The translations under genes and the position numbers were made by a program. Below are positions 1 to 8,066 of a DNA stretch of 64,000 nt, in pieces. Source of the stretch: Actinoplanes aureus (GTDB lineage: Bacteria; Actinomycetota; Actinomycetes; Mycobacteriales; Micromonosporaceae); contig NZ_JADQTO010000029.1 of NCBI RefSeq assembly GCF_015704865.1, positions 1-64,000 on the forward strand. Reading direction: 5' to 3'. The number at the start of each line of letters is the position of its first letter. Within the stretch, counting starts at the first letter, position 1. The notes beneath the pieces are model-generated. The model worked only from the letters and a program-made list of their open reading frames with translations. It did not search any database and was not told the origin of the DNA.

Positions 1-44
1 CCGCGCGTCGTTTATGAATACCCGATGTGCGGGTTAGCGAGAAA

Positions 45-80
45 GCGCCCGGCCGGCCGGGGGGCAGTCCGGCCGGGCGC
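45..80 (-). terminator. Intrinsic hairpin terminator of the flippase-acyltransferase gene
   Basis: A 12-bp perfect GC inverted repeat (45-56 with 69-80) encloses a 12-nt loop and lies just past the stop codon of the leftward gene. There is no T-tract, which is common for actinobacterial terminators. The 44 bases to its left hold nothing I can assign. Confidence 0.6.
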
Positions 81-88
81 CGTCCGGA

Positions 89-2674
89 TCAGCGATGCGC
101 CATGATGAGCCCGGCCGGGTCGTAGCAGACCACGTCCAGGGCGCGGGCGATCAGCGCCGGGTCGTAGGTGGTGGCGTGGAACGTCGCCTCCAGGTGCAGG
201 ACCCCGTTCATCTCGCTGGTGGTCAGCGTGATCCCCTCGGGCCCGTTGAGCGTCGGGACGCTCTGGTTGACCCGGCCCGCCGGCTCGACCGCCCACGGCA
301 GGTCGCCGAGCACGTCGTGCCGCCCCTGGTTGCTGAAGGTGAGCTGCGGCCGGGGCTCGACCGGGCCCTCGGTGGGGTACGGGTCCGGCATGCCCGGCGC
401 ACCGGTCAGCATGATCTTGCCTTCGCGCAGCAGCATCATGGTGAGGATCCGGCCGGTGGCCAGCTCCGCCTTCAGCGTCTTGTGGATGGCGACCGGGTCG
501 GTGAGGCTGGGCGGCGTCAGGAACGGCCCCTGGCAGAAGTTGCTGTCGATGCTGACGCCCTTGTCCAGGTAGCGGCGGGCGTCGGCGAGGAACGTGGCAC
601 CCCGCAGGTCCGGCCGGTAGCCGTGCTCGATCAGCGCCGCGGTGAACGCCGCGAAGGTGATGGCCGAGGTGGTGACGCCGGGCGCGTACTCGTCACGCCA
701 GGCGCGCATCTGGCCGAGCACCCGCGCGGACCGGGCGGTGCGTACGGTCAGGCCGTCCTGCCACGGGCGGGTGGGCGCCGGCTCGGGGTGCGGCGGCCGC
801 GCGAAGCTGAGGCCCGTCTTCCACCGGTCGGGGTGCAGACCGAACTGCTTCCACCAGGCCTTGACCAGCGCCGTGCGGTGCCGCACCGACGGGGCGATAC
901 GTGCCGCCCGCTGCTCGTACGCGGCCAGGACGATCTCCCGCACCAGCGTGTTCACCGGGCCCGCGTCGCCGTACGCGTGCGACACCTTCAGCGCGAAGTA
1001 GCCGCCGCCGACCAGGATCCGCACCGGGTGGTGCCCACGCGGCTCGGACTGGAGCTGCCGGGTCATCGCGTCGAAGTCCACCGGGCCGGGGCCGAGGTCG
1101 GTCACCGCCTCGTGCACGTACCGGGCGAACGACGCGCCGTCCATGTGCTGCCAGTTGGAGCCGTTCCGGTCCAGGCGGGAGACCGCGCGGTGGGTCGGGT
1201 CGGAGACGTGCAGGCCGATCAGCGCCTCGCGGACCCGCTCGGCGTTGACTCCGGTGAGCGGGCCGACCGTGCGGATGTACTCCAGCGGCAGCCATGCGCG
1301 CTCGCGCAGGGTGAGGCTGGTGGTGGACATGACGTTAACTCCCTCTGCTACCGCGGACATGTCGACGACGGGGGCGAAGACGACCTTCAGGACCATCGGC
1401 GCGACCAGCACCGTCTCGATCACCATCACGACGACCACCGCGGTGACCAGGTCGTTGAGGTCGCCCTTGCTGCCGCCCCACCAGGCGGCCAGCAACTCCG
1501 CCACGCCGGCGAAGACCGCGAAGATCGCGGCGCCGCGGAGCTTGTTCTGCACCCGGGAGATGGCCAGGAAGAAGTGGTGGAAGACGAACGGGATGTAGGA
1601 CAGCGCCAGGATGGCGAGGGCGGTGCCGGCGGTCTCCGCGTACTCCGCGCCGAACAGCGACATGATGAAATCGGAGAGGAAGAACACCACCAGCGAGGCG
1701 GGCAGGCCGATCACGAGGCAGATCAGCAGGCCGACGCGTACCTTGCCGCGCAGCGCGGCCTTGTCGCCGGCGGTCACCGCGAAGAGGGTCAGCGCCACGT
1801 TGCCCGGCACCATGGCCAGGAACGAGAGCACCATGAACGCGGTGTAGAACGCGGCGTTCGCCTCGGCCGACAGGACCGCGGTCACCACCAGCGGCAGCGC
1901 TGCCCGCGGCAGGTAGGTCGCCAGGTTCAGCAGGTTGTGGTCGAAGGTCGCCTTGCCGCGGCCGCGCAACAGGTTCGCCCGGGGACGCAGCGAGTCGATC
2001 ATGCCGCGCTTGCGGAGCGTCCGGTGCAGGATCACGGTCGACGCGACGATGCCGGCCACCCAGGTGAGCAGGATGCCGCCGCCGGTCAGCACGCCCGGCA
2101 GCAGCGCCACCAGGGCGAGGAGCACCAGCTTGATCACCGAGAACCAGGCGTTGCGCATCAGCTGGAGCGGGCCTTGCAGCAGGCCGACCATCGCCTCGTC
2201 GAGGACCAGGGTCATGGCGTTCAGCGCGATGCCGACGACCAGCAGCGCGGTCGCGGCGTTGCCGCCGAGCGCGTCCTGCAGGCTCGGGATCCACAGGTGG
2301 GCCAGCGCGACGTAGATCAGACCTCCGACGGTGGCCGCGGTGCCCGCGGTCAGCAGACAGGTCGAGATCAGGTCCCACTTGCCGCGGGCGATCGACGGCA
2401 GTTCGGCGATCAGCATGGTGCCCATGCCGAACATGCCGATCGTGCCGACCAGTGTCATCGCGGCCACTGCGGCGGAGGCCTGGCCGACCGCCTCGATCGG
2501 TGCCAGCTGGGCTGCCACCCACCAGTACGCGAAGCCGAACAGCGACGTGAGAAGCGTGGTCGCCATCAGGGATCCGGCGTTGAGGAAGAGGTCGACGTGA
2601 CCCTTCAAGGCCGAGAAGATGCCGCCCTTGCCCGTCGACTCCGCGTGCTGCGGTGCGGCGTCGGTTGCCGTCAC
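89..2674 (-). CDS. Fusion of MOP-type polysaccharide flippase and HxxxD acyltransferase
   Basis: About 861 residues. Residues ~20-445 form a series of hydrophobic segments resembling MOP-superfamily (Wzx-like) lipid-linked saccharide flippases. Residues ~450-861 are soluble and carry the HxxxD signature (H566, D570) of condensation/PapA/wax-synthase-type acyltransferases. The GTG start at 2674 is chosen because GGGGGGAG lies 6 nt upstream; an earlier ATG at 2710 lacks such a site. The junction codes for a short linker containing a second good ribosome binding site and ATG (M449, 1330), so a separate ~413-residue acyltransferase could also be made. Inference: a membrane protein that moves a lipid-linked glycan or glycolipid and acylates it, or hands it to an acyltransferase. 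The substrate is unknown. A lost stop codon or a sequencing error that merged two genes is the main alternative. Domain calls are firm; the joint function is not. Confidence 0.85.
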   Translation of the reverse strand: MTATDAAPQHAESTGKGGIFSALKGHVDLFLNAGSLMATTLLTSLFGFAYWWVAAQLAPIEAVGQASAAVAAMTLVGTIGMFGMGTMLIAELPSIARGKWDLISTCLLTAGTAATVGGLIYVALAHLWIPSLQDALGGNAATALLVVGIALNAMTLVLDEAMVGLLQGPLQLMRNAWFSVIKLVLLALVALLPGVLTGGGILLTWVAGIVASTVILHRTLRKRGMIDSLRPRANLLRGRGKATFDHNLLNLATYLPRAALPLVVTAVLSAEANAAFYTAFMVLSFLAMVPGNVALTLFAVTAGDKAALRGKVRVGLLICLVIGLPASLVVFFLSDFIMSLFGAEYAETAGTALAILALSYIPFVFHHFFLAISRVQNKLRGAAIFAVFAGVAELLAAWWGGSKGDLNDLVTAVVVVMVIETVLVAPMVLKVVFAPVVDMSAVAEGVNVMSTTSLTLRERAWLPLEYIRTVGPLTGVNAERVREALIGLHVSDPTHRAVSRLDRNGSNWQHMDGASFARYVHEAVTDLGPGPVDFDAMTRQLQSEPRGHHPVRILVGGGYFALKVSHAYGDAGPVNTLVREIVLAAYEQRAARIAPSVRHRTALVKAWWKQFGLHPDRWKTGLSFARPPHPEPAPTRPWQDGLTVRTARSARVLGQMRAWRDEYAPGVTTSAITFAAFTAALIEHGYRPDLRGATFLADARRYLDKGVSIDSNFCQGPFLTPPSLTDPVAIHKTLKAELATGRILTMMLLREGKIMLTGAPGMPDPYPTEGPVEPRPQLTFSNQGRHDVLGDLPWAVEPAGRVNQSVPTLNGPEGITLTTSEMNGVLHLEATFHATTYDPALIARALDVVCYDPAGLIMAHR
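1328..1346 (-). promoter_or_regulatory. Internal ribosome binding site and ATG at the domain junction
   Basis: Inside the fusion ORF the leftward strand reads AGAGGGAG, then about 8 nt, then an in-frame ATG (1330-1328) at codon 449. This falls exactly between the membrane and acyltransferase domains. Such a strong Shine-Dalgarno in a linker suggests that the acyltransferase was, or still is, a separately started protein. Confidence 0.5.
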
Positions 2675-2715
2675 TAGGTACTCCCCCCAAAGATCGACGC
2701 AGTCAGCCAAACTAG

Positions 2716-2744
2716 TAACTAACCGTGTTCGTGCGCTAGGGCAA
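2716..2744 (-). promoter_or_regulatory. Candidate sigma-70 promoter of the fusion gene
   Basis: The leftward strand reads TTGCCC (2744-2739), a 17-nt spacer and TAGTTA (2721-2716). Transcription would start near 2709, giving a ~35-nt leader to the GTG at 2674. The remaining intergenic DNA to 2922 is comparatively AT-rich and holds a weak hairpin near 2820-2840, but no gene I can support. Confidence 0.4.
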
Positions 2745-2922
2745 GGCGCCCGAGCTTCGCCGACCGTCCGGTGTGGAAACTAGCCGTATCGGTGGTTGAC
2801 ACGCACCGATGGGTTGACGAACCCCACCATGCTGGGGGTCTTTAACGCCGCTGTCACCCTTGATCGGGGCGCGTCGCGGCATTGTGACTTGCATCGCTAT
2901 AACTGTGTGTGATCAATTTCGA

Positions 2923-4083
2923 TCATAGCCAACCCGCTTGCTTGAGCCGCCGGTGGAGGCCGCCGCCGATCAGCGCCATGATGACGATCGAGGCGGCGAA
3001 ACCGTACGGCGAGTCCAGCCCCGGCATCACGTCGAAGTTCATCCCGAAGATCCCGGCGATCACGGTGGGCACCGCGGCGATCGCGGCCCACGAGGCGATC
3101 TTGCGCATGTCGTGGTTCTGATCCACCGAGACCTGGGTCAGCCGGGCCTGGAGGATCGAGTTCAGCAGGTCGTCGAAGCCGGCCACCCGGTCCACCGCCC
3201 GGGCCAGCCGGCCGCGGACGTCCACCAGGTAGGGCCGTAGTCCGGTCGGCAACTCACGCATCTCCAGCAGTCGGGTCAGCGGGTCGGCGAGCGGCAGTAC
3301 CGCGCGCTTGAACTCCACCATCTCCCGTTTGAGCTGGTAGATGTGCGCGAACTCGGAAGTGCGTACGGTGGCGAAGGTCTCCTCCTCGATCCGCTCGAGG
3401 TCGTGCTGCACATGATCGGAGACCTCCAGGTAGCTGTCCACCATCCGGCTGCCGACCGCGTACGCCACCGACCACGGACCCAGCCGCAGCACCTCCGGGC
3501 GCTGTTCCAGCTCCCGGCGCACCGCCCAGAGCGGGCCCACCGGGCCGTGCCGCACGGTGATCGCGAACCACGGGCCGATCAGCACCGTGACGTCGCCGGT
3601 TTCGACCACCTCCGAGGTGGCGGTGAGGTCGTCGTGCTCGACGTACCGCGCGGTGCGCAGGACGAGCCGGGTGACCTCGCCGACGGTCTCCACACCCGGC
3701 CGGTGCCCGCCCGAGACAGCCTGCTCGACAAGGAGGTGGTGCAGGCCGAACAACTCGGCCACCGCGCCCATGGTGGCCCGGTCCGGTTCGTGCAGGCCCA
3801 GCCAGACGAACGAGCCGCGCCGGCGGGCGAGCCGGGCGGCCTCGGGGTAGGGGATCTGTCCGGCCCCGCCGCGGCGTACCCCAGCGGTGTAGACCGCGCA
3901 GTCCACCACCGCGTCCGGATTGCCTCGGCGGGCGGCCGGCGCCGGCGTGGCCGGCTGGGTCAAGCTCTCCAGCAGCCGCCCGAGGGCCCGGGGGAAAGTG
4001 GGCAGAGCCGGCAGGACCGGCAGAGCGGGCCGCCGGGACTCGGCATCAGCCGAGCCGCGCCGCCCGCGTCGCCAACCGAGCAT
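2923..4083 (-). CDS. CorA-family divalent cation channel
   Basis: About 386 residues. It has a long acidic/basic cytoplasmic N-terminal domain, then two C-terminal transmembrane helices joined by the CorA signature GMNF followed by a short loop, and ends with a short basic tail. This is the layout of CorA-type Mg2+/Co2+ channels, which act as membrane pentamers. The ATG at 4083 is preferred because GGAGAAAGG lies 8 nt upstream; an in-frame ATG at 4107 lies in the hairpin loop described separately. The first ~50 residues are a basic, low-complexity extension. The gene follows the ABC exporter genes by 57 bp with little room for its own promoter, so read-through from them is likely. Mg2+ is the default substrate, but the ion cannot be read from sequence. 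Confidence 0.85.
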   Translation of the reverse strand: MLGWRRGRRGSADAESRRPALPVLPALPTFPRALGRLLESLTQPATPAPAARRGNPDAVVDCAVYTAGVRRGGAGQIPYPEAARLARRRGSFVWLGLHEPDRATMGAVAELFGLHHLLVEQAVSGGHRPGVETVGEVTRLVLRTARYVEHDDLTATSEVVETGDVTVLIGPWFAITVRHGPVGPLWAVRRELEQRPEVLRLGPWSVAYAVGSRMVDSYLEVSDHVQHDLERIEEETFATVRTSEFAHIYQLKREMVEFKRAVLPLADPLTRLLEMRELPTGLRPYLVDVRGRLARAVDRVAGFDDLLNSILQARLTQVSVDQNHDMRKIASWAAIAAVPTVIAGIFGMNFDVMPGLDSPYGFAASIVIMALIGGGLHRRLKQAGWL

Positions 4084-4085
4084 CG

Positions 4086-4130
4086 CCGCTACCTTTCTCC
4101 CGCACATTCGCTGCGAGAGAAAGGTAGCGG
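4086..4130 (-). promoter_or_regulatory. Long hairpin sequestering the corA ribosome binding site
   Basis: A perfect 14-bp inverted repeat (4130-4117 with 4099-4086 on the leftward transcript) continues through a G-U pair and four more pairs, giving a 19-bp stem with a 7-nt loop (GCGAAUG). The 3' arm contains GGAGAAAGG, the corA Shine-Dalgarno, and ends 2 nt before the ATG. It also begins only 10 nt after the exporter stop codon. It could act as a terminator, as a translational lock on corA, or both. Confidence 0.7.
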
Positions 4131-4140
4131 TCGCCGACCA

Positions 4141-4878
4141 TCAGTCCGAGCGCTGCATGGCACGTACCCCGACGAAGAGGCCCAGCAGGGCCATGCCGGC
4201 GGCCGCGATCACACCCTCGACCGTGCCGCGCGTCAGGACGTCCCCCGAGAACAACGCGCGTTCCGCGTTCACCACGTACGTCATCGGGTTGAAGTGGGAG
4301 AGCGCGCGCAACCAGCCCGGACCGTTGTCGATCGGCAGCAGCACCCCGGCGAGCAGCAGCAACGGGAAGAGCAGCGTCTGCTGCACCGTCCAGAACAGCC
4401 ACTCCTTGTTCTTCGAGGCCAGCGCGAGCGTGTAGGAGAGCGCGCCGAGACCGATGCAGAACCCGGCCAGGATGAGCAGGCCCAGCACGGCGCCGCCCAA
4501 GTGCAGCTCGAAGCCGAACGGGATGCAGACGACGACGATCAGCGCGGCCTGCGCGACCATCGGCACGATCTCCTTGAGTGCCCGCCCGATCAGCAGTGCC
4601 GGCCGCCGCAGCGGGGTGACCAGCATCCGTTCGTGCGAGCCGGTCTGCATCTCGAAGAGCAGGTTGGAGCCGGTCATCGAGGAGCCGAAGAGGCAGGACA
4701 TCACGACGATCCCGGGGACGAACCATTGCAGCGACGACTCACCGGGTAGCAACGGCGCGAACAGCGCCAGAAAGAACAGTGGCTGGATCATCGAGAAGAT
4801 CACCGAGAACGGGTCCCGGATGACCGGTCGCAGTTCCCGGCTGAAGACCACTCGGGTGTCGCTGACGAGCGAAGTCAT
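4141..4878 (-). CDS. ABC-2 type exporter permease (DrrB-like)
   Basis: 245 residues with about six hydrophobic segments and the ABC-2 membrane family layout: a short cytoplasmic N-terminus with a conserved RDP turn (R21-D22-P23), then helices, with a typical P-rich fifth loop (LLPLDNGP-like stretch near residue 190). It pairs with the ATPase gene 2 bp upstream and is probably co-translated with it. Together they form a half-size drug, lipid or antibiotic exporter in the plasma membrane. The substrate is unknown. The divergent WYL regulator suggests inducible expression. No biosynthetic cluster is adjacent, so self-resistance cannot be argued. Confidence 0.88.
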   Translation of the reverse strand: MTSLVSDTRVVFSRELRPVIRDPFSVIFSMIQPLFFLALFAPLLPGESSLQWFVPGIVVMSCLFGSSMTGSNLLFEMQTGSHERMLVTPLRRPALLIGRALKEIVPMVAQAALIVVVCIPFGFELHLGGAVLGLLILAGFCIGLGALSYTLALASKNKEWLFWTVQQTLLFPLLLLAGVLLPIDNGPGWLRALSHFNPMTYVVNAERALFSGDVLTRGTVEGVIAAAGMALLGLFVGVRAMQRSD

Positions 4879-4880
4879 GA

Positions 4881-5825
4881 TCAGACCTCCACGGTCTCTT
4901 CGGCGCGGCCCTCGCGAAGGCTGCGGCCGGTCAGGGTCAGGAAGACGTCATCGAGCGTGGGGCGGGTGACCTCGATCGAGGAGACGGCGAGGCCGGCCGC
5001 GCTCAGGTCGTCGAGCAGCTTTGGGGCCTGTTGCGGGCCGTCCTCGGCGGTGACGCGTACCTCGGTGCCGTGCCGTTCGGCGTGTAGCGTGCGGGCCGCG
5101 GAGATCGCGTCGTGCTCGGCGGTGAAGCCGAGGATCACGTGGTCACCGACGTGCTTGGCCTTGAGCCGCTGCGGGGTGTCGTCCGCGATGATCCGTCCGT
5201 GGTCGATGACGATCACCCGCTCGGCCATCGAGTCGGCCTCGTCCAGGTAGTGCGTGGTGAGCACGATCGTGGTCTCCCGCGCTTCGCGCAGGCGCAGGAT
5301 GTGCTCCTGGAGGTTGGCCCGGTTCTGCGGGTCCAGACCGGTGGAGGGCTCGTCGAGAAAGAGCAGCTCCGGCGAGTGGATCAGGCCCATCGCGATGTCC
5401 AGGCGGCGGCGCTGGCCGCCGGAGAGGGTGGAGACGGTACGGTCGGCGACGTCACCGAGCCCGAGAGAGTCGACCAGCTCGTTCGCCCGCTCCCGCGCCG
5501 GGCGGACCCGCATCCCGTACGCCCGGCCCTGGCTGACCAGCTCGTCGCGGCCCCGCTGGCTGTGCCCGGCGCCGTTGCCCTGTCCGATGTAGCCGATCCG
5601 CAGGCGTACCTCACGCTGTTGCCGTACGACGTCGAAGCCGCCGACCGAGGCGTTACCGGCGGTCGGCGGGATGAGGGTGGTCAGCATCCGCAACGTGGTC
5701 GACTTGCCGGCGCCGTTCGGCCCCAGCAGCGCCACCAGCTCGCCCCGCGCCACCGTCAGATTGATCCCGTCGACCGCGCGGACGTCCTTGAACTGCTTCG
5801 TCAGCTCTCGCGTCTCAATCATCAT
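4881..5825 (-). CDS. ABC exporter ATP-binding protein (DrrA-like)
   Basis: 314 residues. Visible motifs in order: Walker A (GPNGAGKS, ~35-42), ABC signature LSGGQ (~138), Walker B LLFLDEP (~156) and the switch His in LTTHYLD (~190). A C-terminal extension of ~90 residues is typical of daunorubicin-resistance (DrrA) ATPases. It energises the downstream permease. The start ATG at 5825 has no Shine-Dalgarno but is preceded at 7 nt by TAGCGT (5838-5833 on the leftward strand), which fits a -10 box for a leaderless transcript. The divergent gene is a WYL regulator whose start lies 62 bp away, a usual arrangement for local control. Confidence 0.92.
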   Translation of the reverse strand: MMIETRELTKQFKDVRAVDGINLTVARGELVALLGPNGAGKSTTLRMLTTLIPPTAGNASVGGFDVVRQQREVRLRIGYIGQGNGAGHSQRGRDELVSQGRAYGMRVRPARERANELVDSLGLGDVADRTVSTLSGGQRRRLDIAMGLIHSPELLFLDEPSTGLDPQNRANLQEHILRLREARETTIVLTTHYLDEADSMAERVIVIDHGRIIADDTPQRLKAKHVGDHVILGFTAEHDAISAARTLHAERHGTEVRVTAEDGPQQAPKLLDDLSAAGLAVSSIEVTRPTLDDVFLTLTGRSLREGRAEETVEV

Positions 5826-5887
5826 GTCAACGACGCTAAAGTTTTAAGCGGCCACTTTCTGACCGCAATGCGATGGAGTCTGGATTC
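5826..5887. promoter_or_regulatory. Divergent promoter region with imperfect dyad
   Basis: The 62-bp gap between the exporter ATPase and the WYL regulator holds a leftward -10-like TAGCGT (5838-5833) and an imperfect dyad GCGGCCA/TGACCGC (5848-5854 and 5860-5866). The dyad is a candidate binding site for the WYL protein. This is inference only. Confidence 0.35.
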
Positions 5888-6841
5888 ATGGCGAATACGA
5901 GTGCTCGGATGCTGCGACTGCTGTCGTTGCTGCAGACCCACCGCTACTGGCCCGGCGGCGAGCTCGCCGAGCGTCTCGAGGTCAGCCCGCGCACGCTGCG
6001 GCGCGACGTGGACCGGCTGCGCGAGCTCGGCTACCCGGTGGACGCCGCCCGCGGCGTCGCGGGCGGCTATCAGCTCCAGGCCGGCGCGGCGGTGCCGCCG
6101 CTGCTGCTGGACGACGAGGAAGCGGTCGCGATCGCGGTCGGGCTGCGCAGCGCCGCCGCCGGCGCCGTGGCCGGTTTCGAGGAGACTTCGGTACGCGCAC
6201 TCGCGAAGGTGATCCAGTTGCTCCCGCCCCGGTTGCGCCGCCGGATCGACGCGCTGCAAGCGGTCACCGCCCCCGGTGTGTTCGGCGGCGGCCCGACGCT
6301 GGACGCGGCGTCGCTGACCACGATCGCGATGGCGTGCCGGGGCGAGGAACGACTGCGGTTCGATTACACCCCGCGCGAGGGCGAGACGATGCGCCGGCAC
6401 GTCGAGCCGCACCGGCTGGTCTCCCTCGGCCGCCGCTGGTACCTGGTCGCCTGGGACCTGGACCGGGGTGACTGGCGCAGTTTCCGGGTGGACCGGTTGA
6501 CCGGCCCGGCCCTGACCGGTGCCCGGTTCCGTCCCCGGGACCTGCCCGGCGGCGACCCGGTGGCCTGGCTGCGGGCCCGGCTCGCCACCATCCCCAACCG
6601 CTACGACGTGTCGGTGCTGATCCACGCGCCGGCCGAGGTGGTCCGCTCCTTCGTCGGCCAATGGGCCGCGGTGGAGCCGCTGCCGGACGGATCGTCGCGC
6701 CTGCGGATGAGCGTCGACGACCTGGGCTGGCCGGTCATGCTGCTCGGGGTTCTCGCCGCACCGTTCACTGTGGAGTCGCCGGAGGAGCTCCGCGACCAGC
6801 TGCGCACGACCGGTGAAGCGCTGGTCCGTGGCGCGGCATGA
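5888..6841 (+). CDS. WYL-domain HTH transcriptional regulator (YafY-like)
   Basis: About 317 residues. An N-terminal winged helix-turn-helix of the HTH_11/DeoR-like kind (~5-60, with SPRTLRRDVDRL as recognition region) is followed by a WYL domain (RRWYLVAWD near ~185) and a C-terminal WCX-like extension. WYL domains are thought to sense ligands, often nucleic acid or small molecules. The ATG at 5888 is chosen over 5873 because GGAG lies 9 nt upstream. The gene is divergent from a DrrAB-type exporter, so control of that exporter is the simplest role. Activator or repressor cannot be decided. Confidence 0.88.
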   Translation: MANTSARMLRLLSLLQTHRYWPGGELAERLEVSPRTLRRDVDRLRELGYPVDAARGVAGGYQLQAGAAVPPLLLDDEEAVAIAVGLRSAAAGAVAGFEETSVRALAKVIQLLPPRLRRRIDALQAVTAPGVFGGGPTLDAASLTTIAMACRGEERLRFDYTPREGETMRRHVEPHRLVSLGRRWYLVAWDLDRGDWRSFRVDRLTGPALTGARFRPRDLPGGDPVAWLRARLATIPNRYDVSVLIHAPAEVVRSFVGQWAAVEPLPDGSSRLRMSVDDLGWPVMLLGVLAAPFTVESPEELRDQLRTTGEALVRGAA

Positions 6842-6853
6842 GCCCAATATGGA

Positions 6854-6882
6854 CGGACCGGCACCCCCGTGGCGCCGGTCCG
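6854..6882 (+). terminator. Hairpin terminator after the WYL regulator
   Basis: A 9-bp GC stem (6854-6862 with 6874-6882) and an 11-nt loop begin 12 nt after the stop codon. The following 70 bp are unusually AT-rich (near 6940-6956) and contain no gene. Confidence 0.55.
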
Positions 6883-6956
6883 CACAAAGAAGGTACCGAC
6901 CGGGTGCGACACTTTCGCGTCACGTTTAAGCCCACGCTTATATAAAATTTCTTGAA

Positions 6957-7463
6957 TCAGATCGGTCGGCGCAGGAGCCAGGATCGGTAGTCCTCGGCGC
7001 CGGTCGTGCCGTACGCCGGCCGCTCGCCCTCCTTGACGAAGCCGCGCGCCCGATAGAACGGGACGGCCAGCTCGTTTCCGGCCAGCGCGGCCACCCACAT
7101 CTCGGTCGCGCCCTGCTCGCGGAGCTGCTCGGTGATCCGGTCCAGGAGCAGCGTGCCGAGCCCGCGCCCCCGTTCGCCCGGCTCCAGGTACAGGGTGAAC
7201 AGCTCACCCGCGCCGGCGGTGGTGATGCCGCCGGCGGCGAAGCCGAGGACCCGGCCGTCGTGTTCGGCCACCTGATAGCCGAGCCAGTCCGGCGGGGTGG
7301 CCGCGATCGCCTTGCCGACCCGCTCCGGCCGGTAGAACTCGTCCAGCATCCGGTTCAGGTAATCGCTGCTCACCAGGCCGGCATAGGTCGCGTGGTACGC
7401 CCTCGCGCAGATGTCACAGATCGCTTCGACGTCCTCGTCCCGCGCAGCGCGCACCTCAGCCAT
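6957..7463 (-). CDS. GNAT-family N-acetyltransferase
   Basis: 168 residues covering a single GNAT fold. The acetyl-CoA binding motif A is visible as ERGRGLGTLLLDRI (~105-118, R/QxxGxG/A type), preceded by the beta-4 strand LFTLYLEP. The C-terminal segment AVPFYRARGFVKEGE is the usual motif B. The family acetylates amines of small molecules, peptides or proteins with acetyl-CoA in the cytoplasm; the acceptor here is unknown. The gene overlaps the upstream acetyltransferase gene by 8 bp, so they form one transcript, yet the two proteins are only distantly alike. Confidence 0.85.
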   Translation of the reverse strand: MAEVRAARDEDVEAICDICARAYHATYAGLVSSDYLNRMLDEFYRPERVGKAIAATPPDWLGYQVAEHDGRVLGFAAGGITTAGAGELFTLYLEPGERGRGLGTLLLDRITEQLREQGATEMWVAALAGNELAVPFYRARGFVKEGERPAYGTTGAEDYRSWLLRRPI

Positions 7464-8004
7464 GGGCGAAGGATAGGGTCCTTTGCCGGATATGGTCGTC
7501 GTGCCACTCGCGGCCGACCAGGAAGCGTTTCACCCCGACGATCTCGAAGCCGTGTCTGGCGTAGAACTTCGCGGCCCGGCTGTTCTGCTGATTCACCCCG
7601 AGCCAGCAGGACTCCGACCCGGTCCCGGCGGCCGCGGCGAGGGTCGCGGTCATCAGCGCGCCGGCCAGGCCGCTGCCGTGCCGCTCCGCCGCCAGATAGA
7701 ACTTGCTCAGCTCGATGCTGGTCTTCTCGTCCACCACCGCGGCCACATCCGGGTCGGTGATCGGTCCGCGGACCAGCATCGAGTAGCCGGCCGGCTGATC
7801 GTCCGCGGACACAATCACGATGATCCGGTCCGGGTCGTCGAGGTAGCGGGCGAAGCTCTCCACCGACAGGTGCTCGGCGATGAAGGCGTCGATGTCCGCC
7901 TGCGCCGTTCCGGGCGGGCAGGCCAGCCCGAAGGTTCGGGCGGCTAGGTCGTGCAGCGGCTTCTCATCGCCGATCACGCCGTGACGTGTTTTATGGGGTG
8001 GCAT
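7456..8004 (-). CDS. GNAT-family N-acetyltransferase
   Basis: 182 residues, GNAT fold. Motif A is degenerate (AAERHGSGLAGALM, ~115-128, in place of RGxGxG) but placed correctly after the strand ELSKFYL, and NSRAAKFYARHGFEIVG forms motif B. It resembles the subgroup often annotated as GNAT/RimI-like with an N-terminal helical part. The ATG at 8004 is used; a GTG at 7977 is an alternative because the first nine codons are AT-rich and promoter-like. It is the first gene of a two-gene leftward operon. Acceptor substrate unknown. Confidence 0.8.
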   Translation of the reverse strand: MPPHKTRHGVIGDEKPLHDLAARTFGLACPPGTAQADIDAFIAEHLSVESFARYLDDPDRIIVIVSADDQPAGYSMLVRGPITDPDVAAVVDEKTSIELSKFYLAAERHGSGLAGALMTATLAAAAGTGSESCWLGVNQQNSRAAKFYARHGFEIVGVKRFLVGREWHDDHIRQRTLSFAHG

Positions 8005-8053
8005 GGGTTTTCCGCCGCGGGGCCAGCACGGTGATCGTCATGAGGAAACAGTT

Positions 8054-8059
8054 TAGAGT
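8054..8059 (+). promoter_or_regulatory. Candidate -10 box for a leaderless hexosaminidase transcript
   Basis: TAGAGT (TANNNT class) ends 7 nt before the in-frame GTG at 8067. This spacing would place the transcription start at the start codon. The ATG at 8040 would lie upstream of this box. Confidence 0.3.
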
Positions 8060-8066
8060 GTTCAGA

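Noticed and set aside
95..2677. An 860-residue open frame on the forward strand, opposite the flippase-acyltransferase gene
   Set aside because: Its translation is Arg/Gln/His/Glu-rich low complexity, typical of the antisense of a high-GC gene. The opposite frame has real domains and a ribosome binding site.
2796..2840. TTGACA and TTGACG boxes in the gap downstream of corA as promoter
   Set aside because: No rightward gene follows within kilobases and no matching -10 was found at 16-18 bp.
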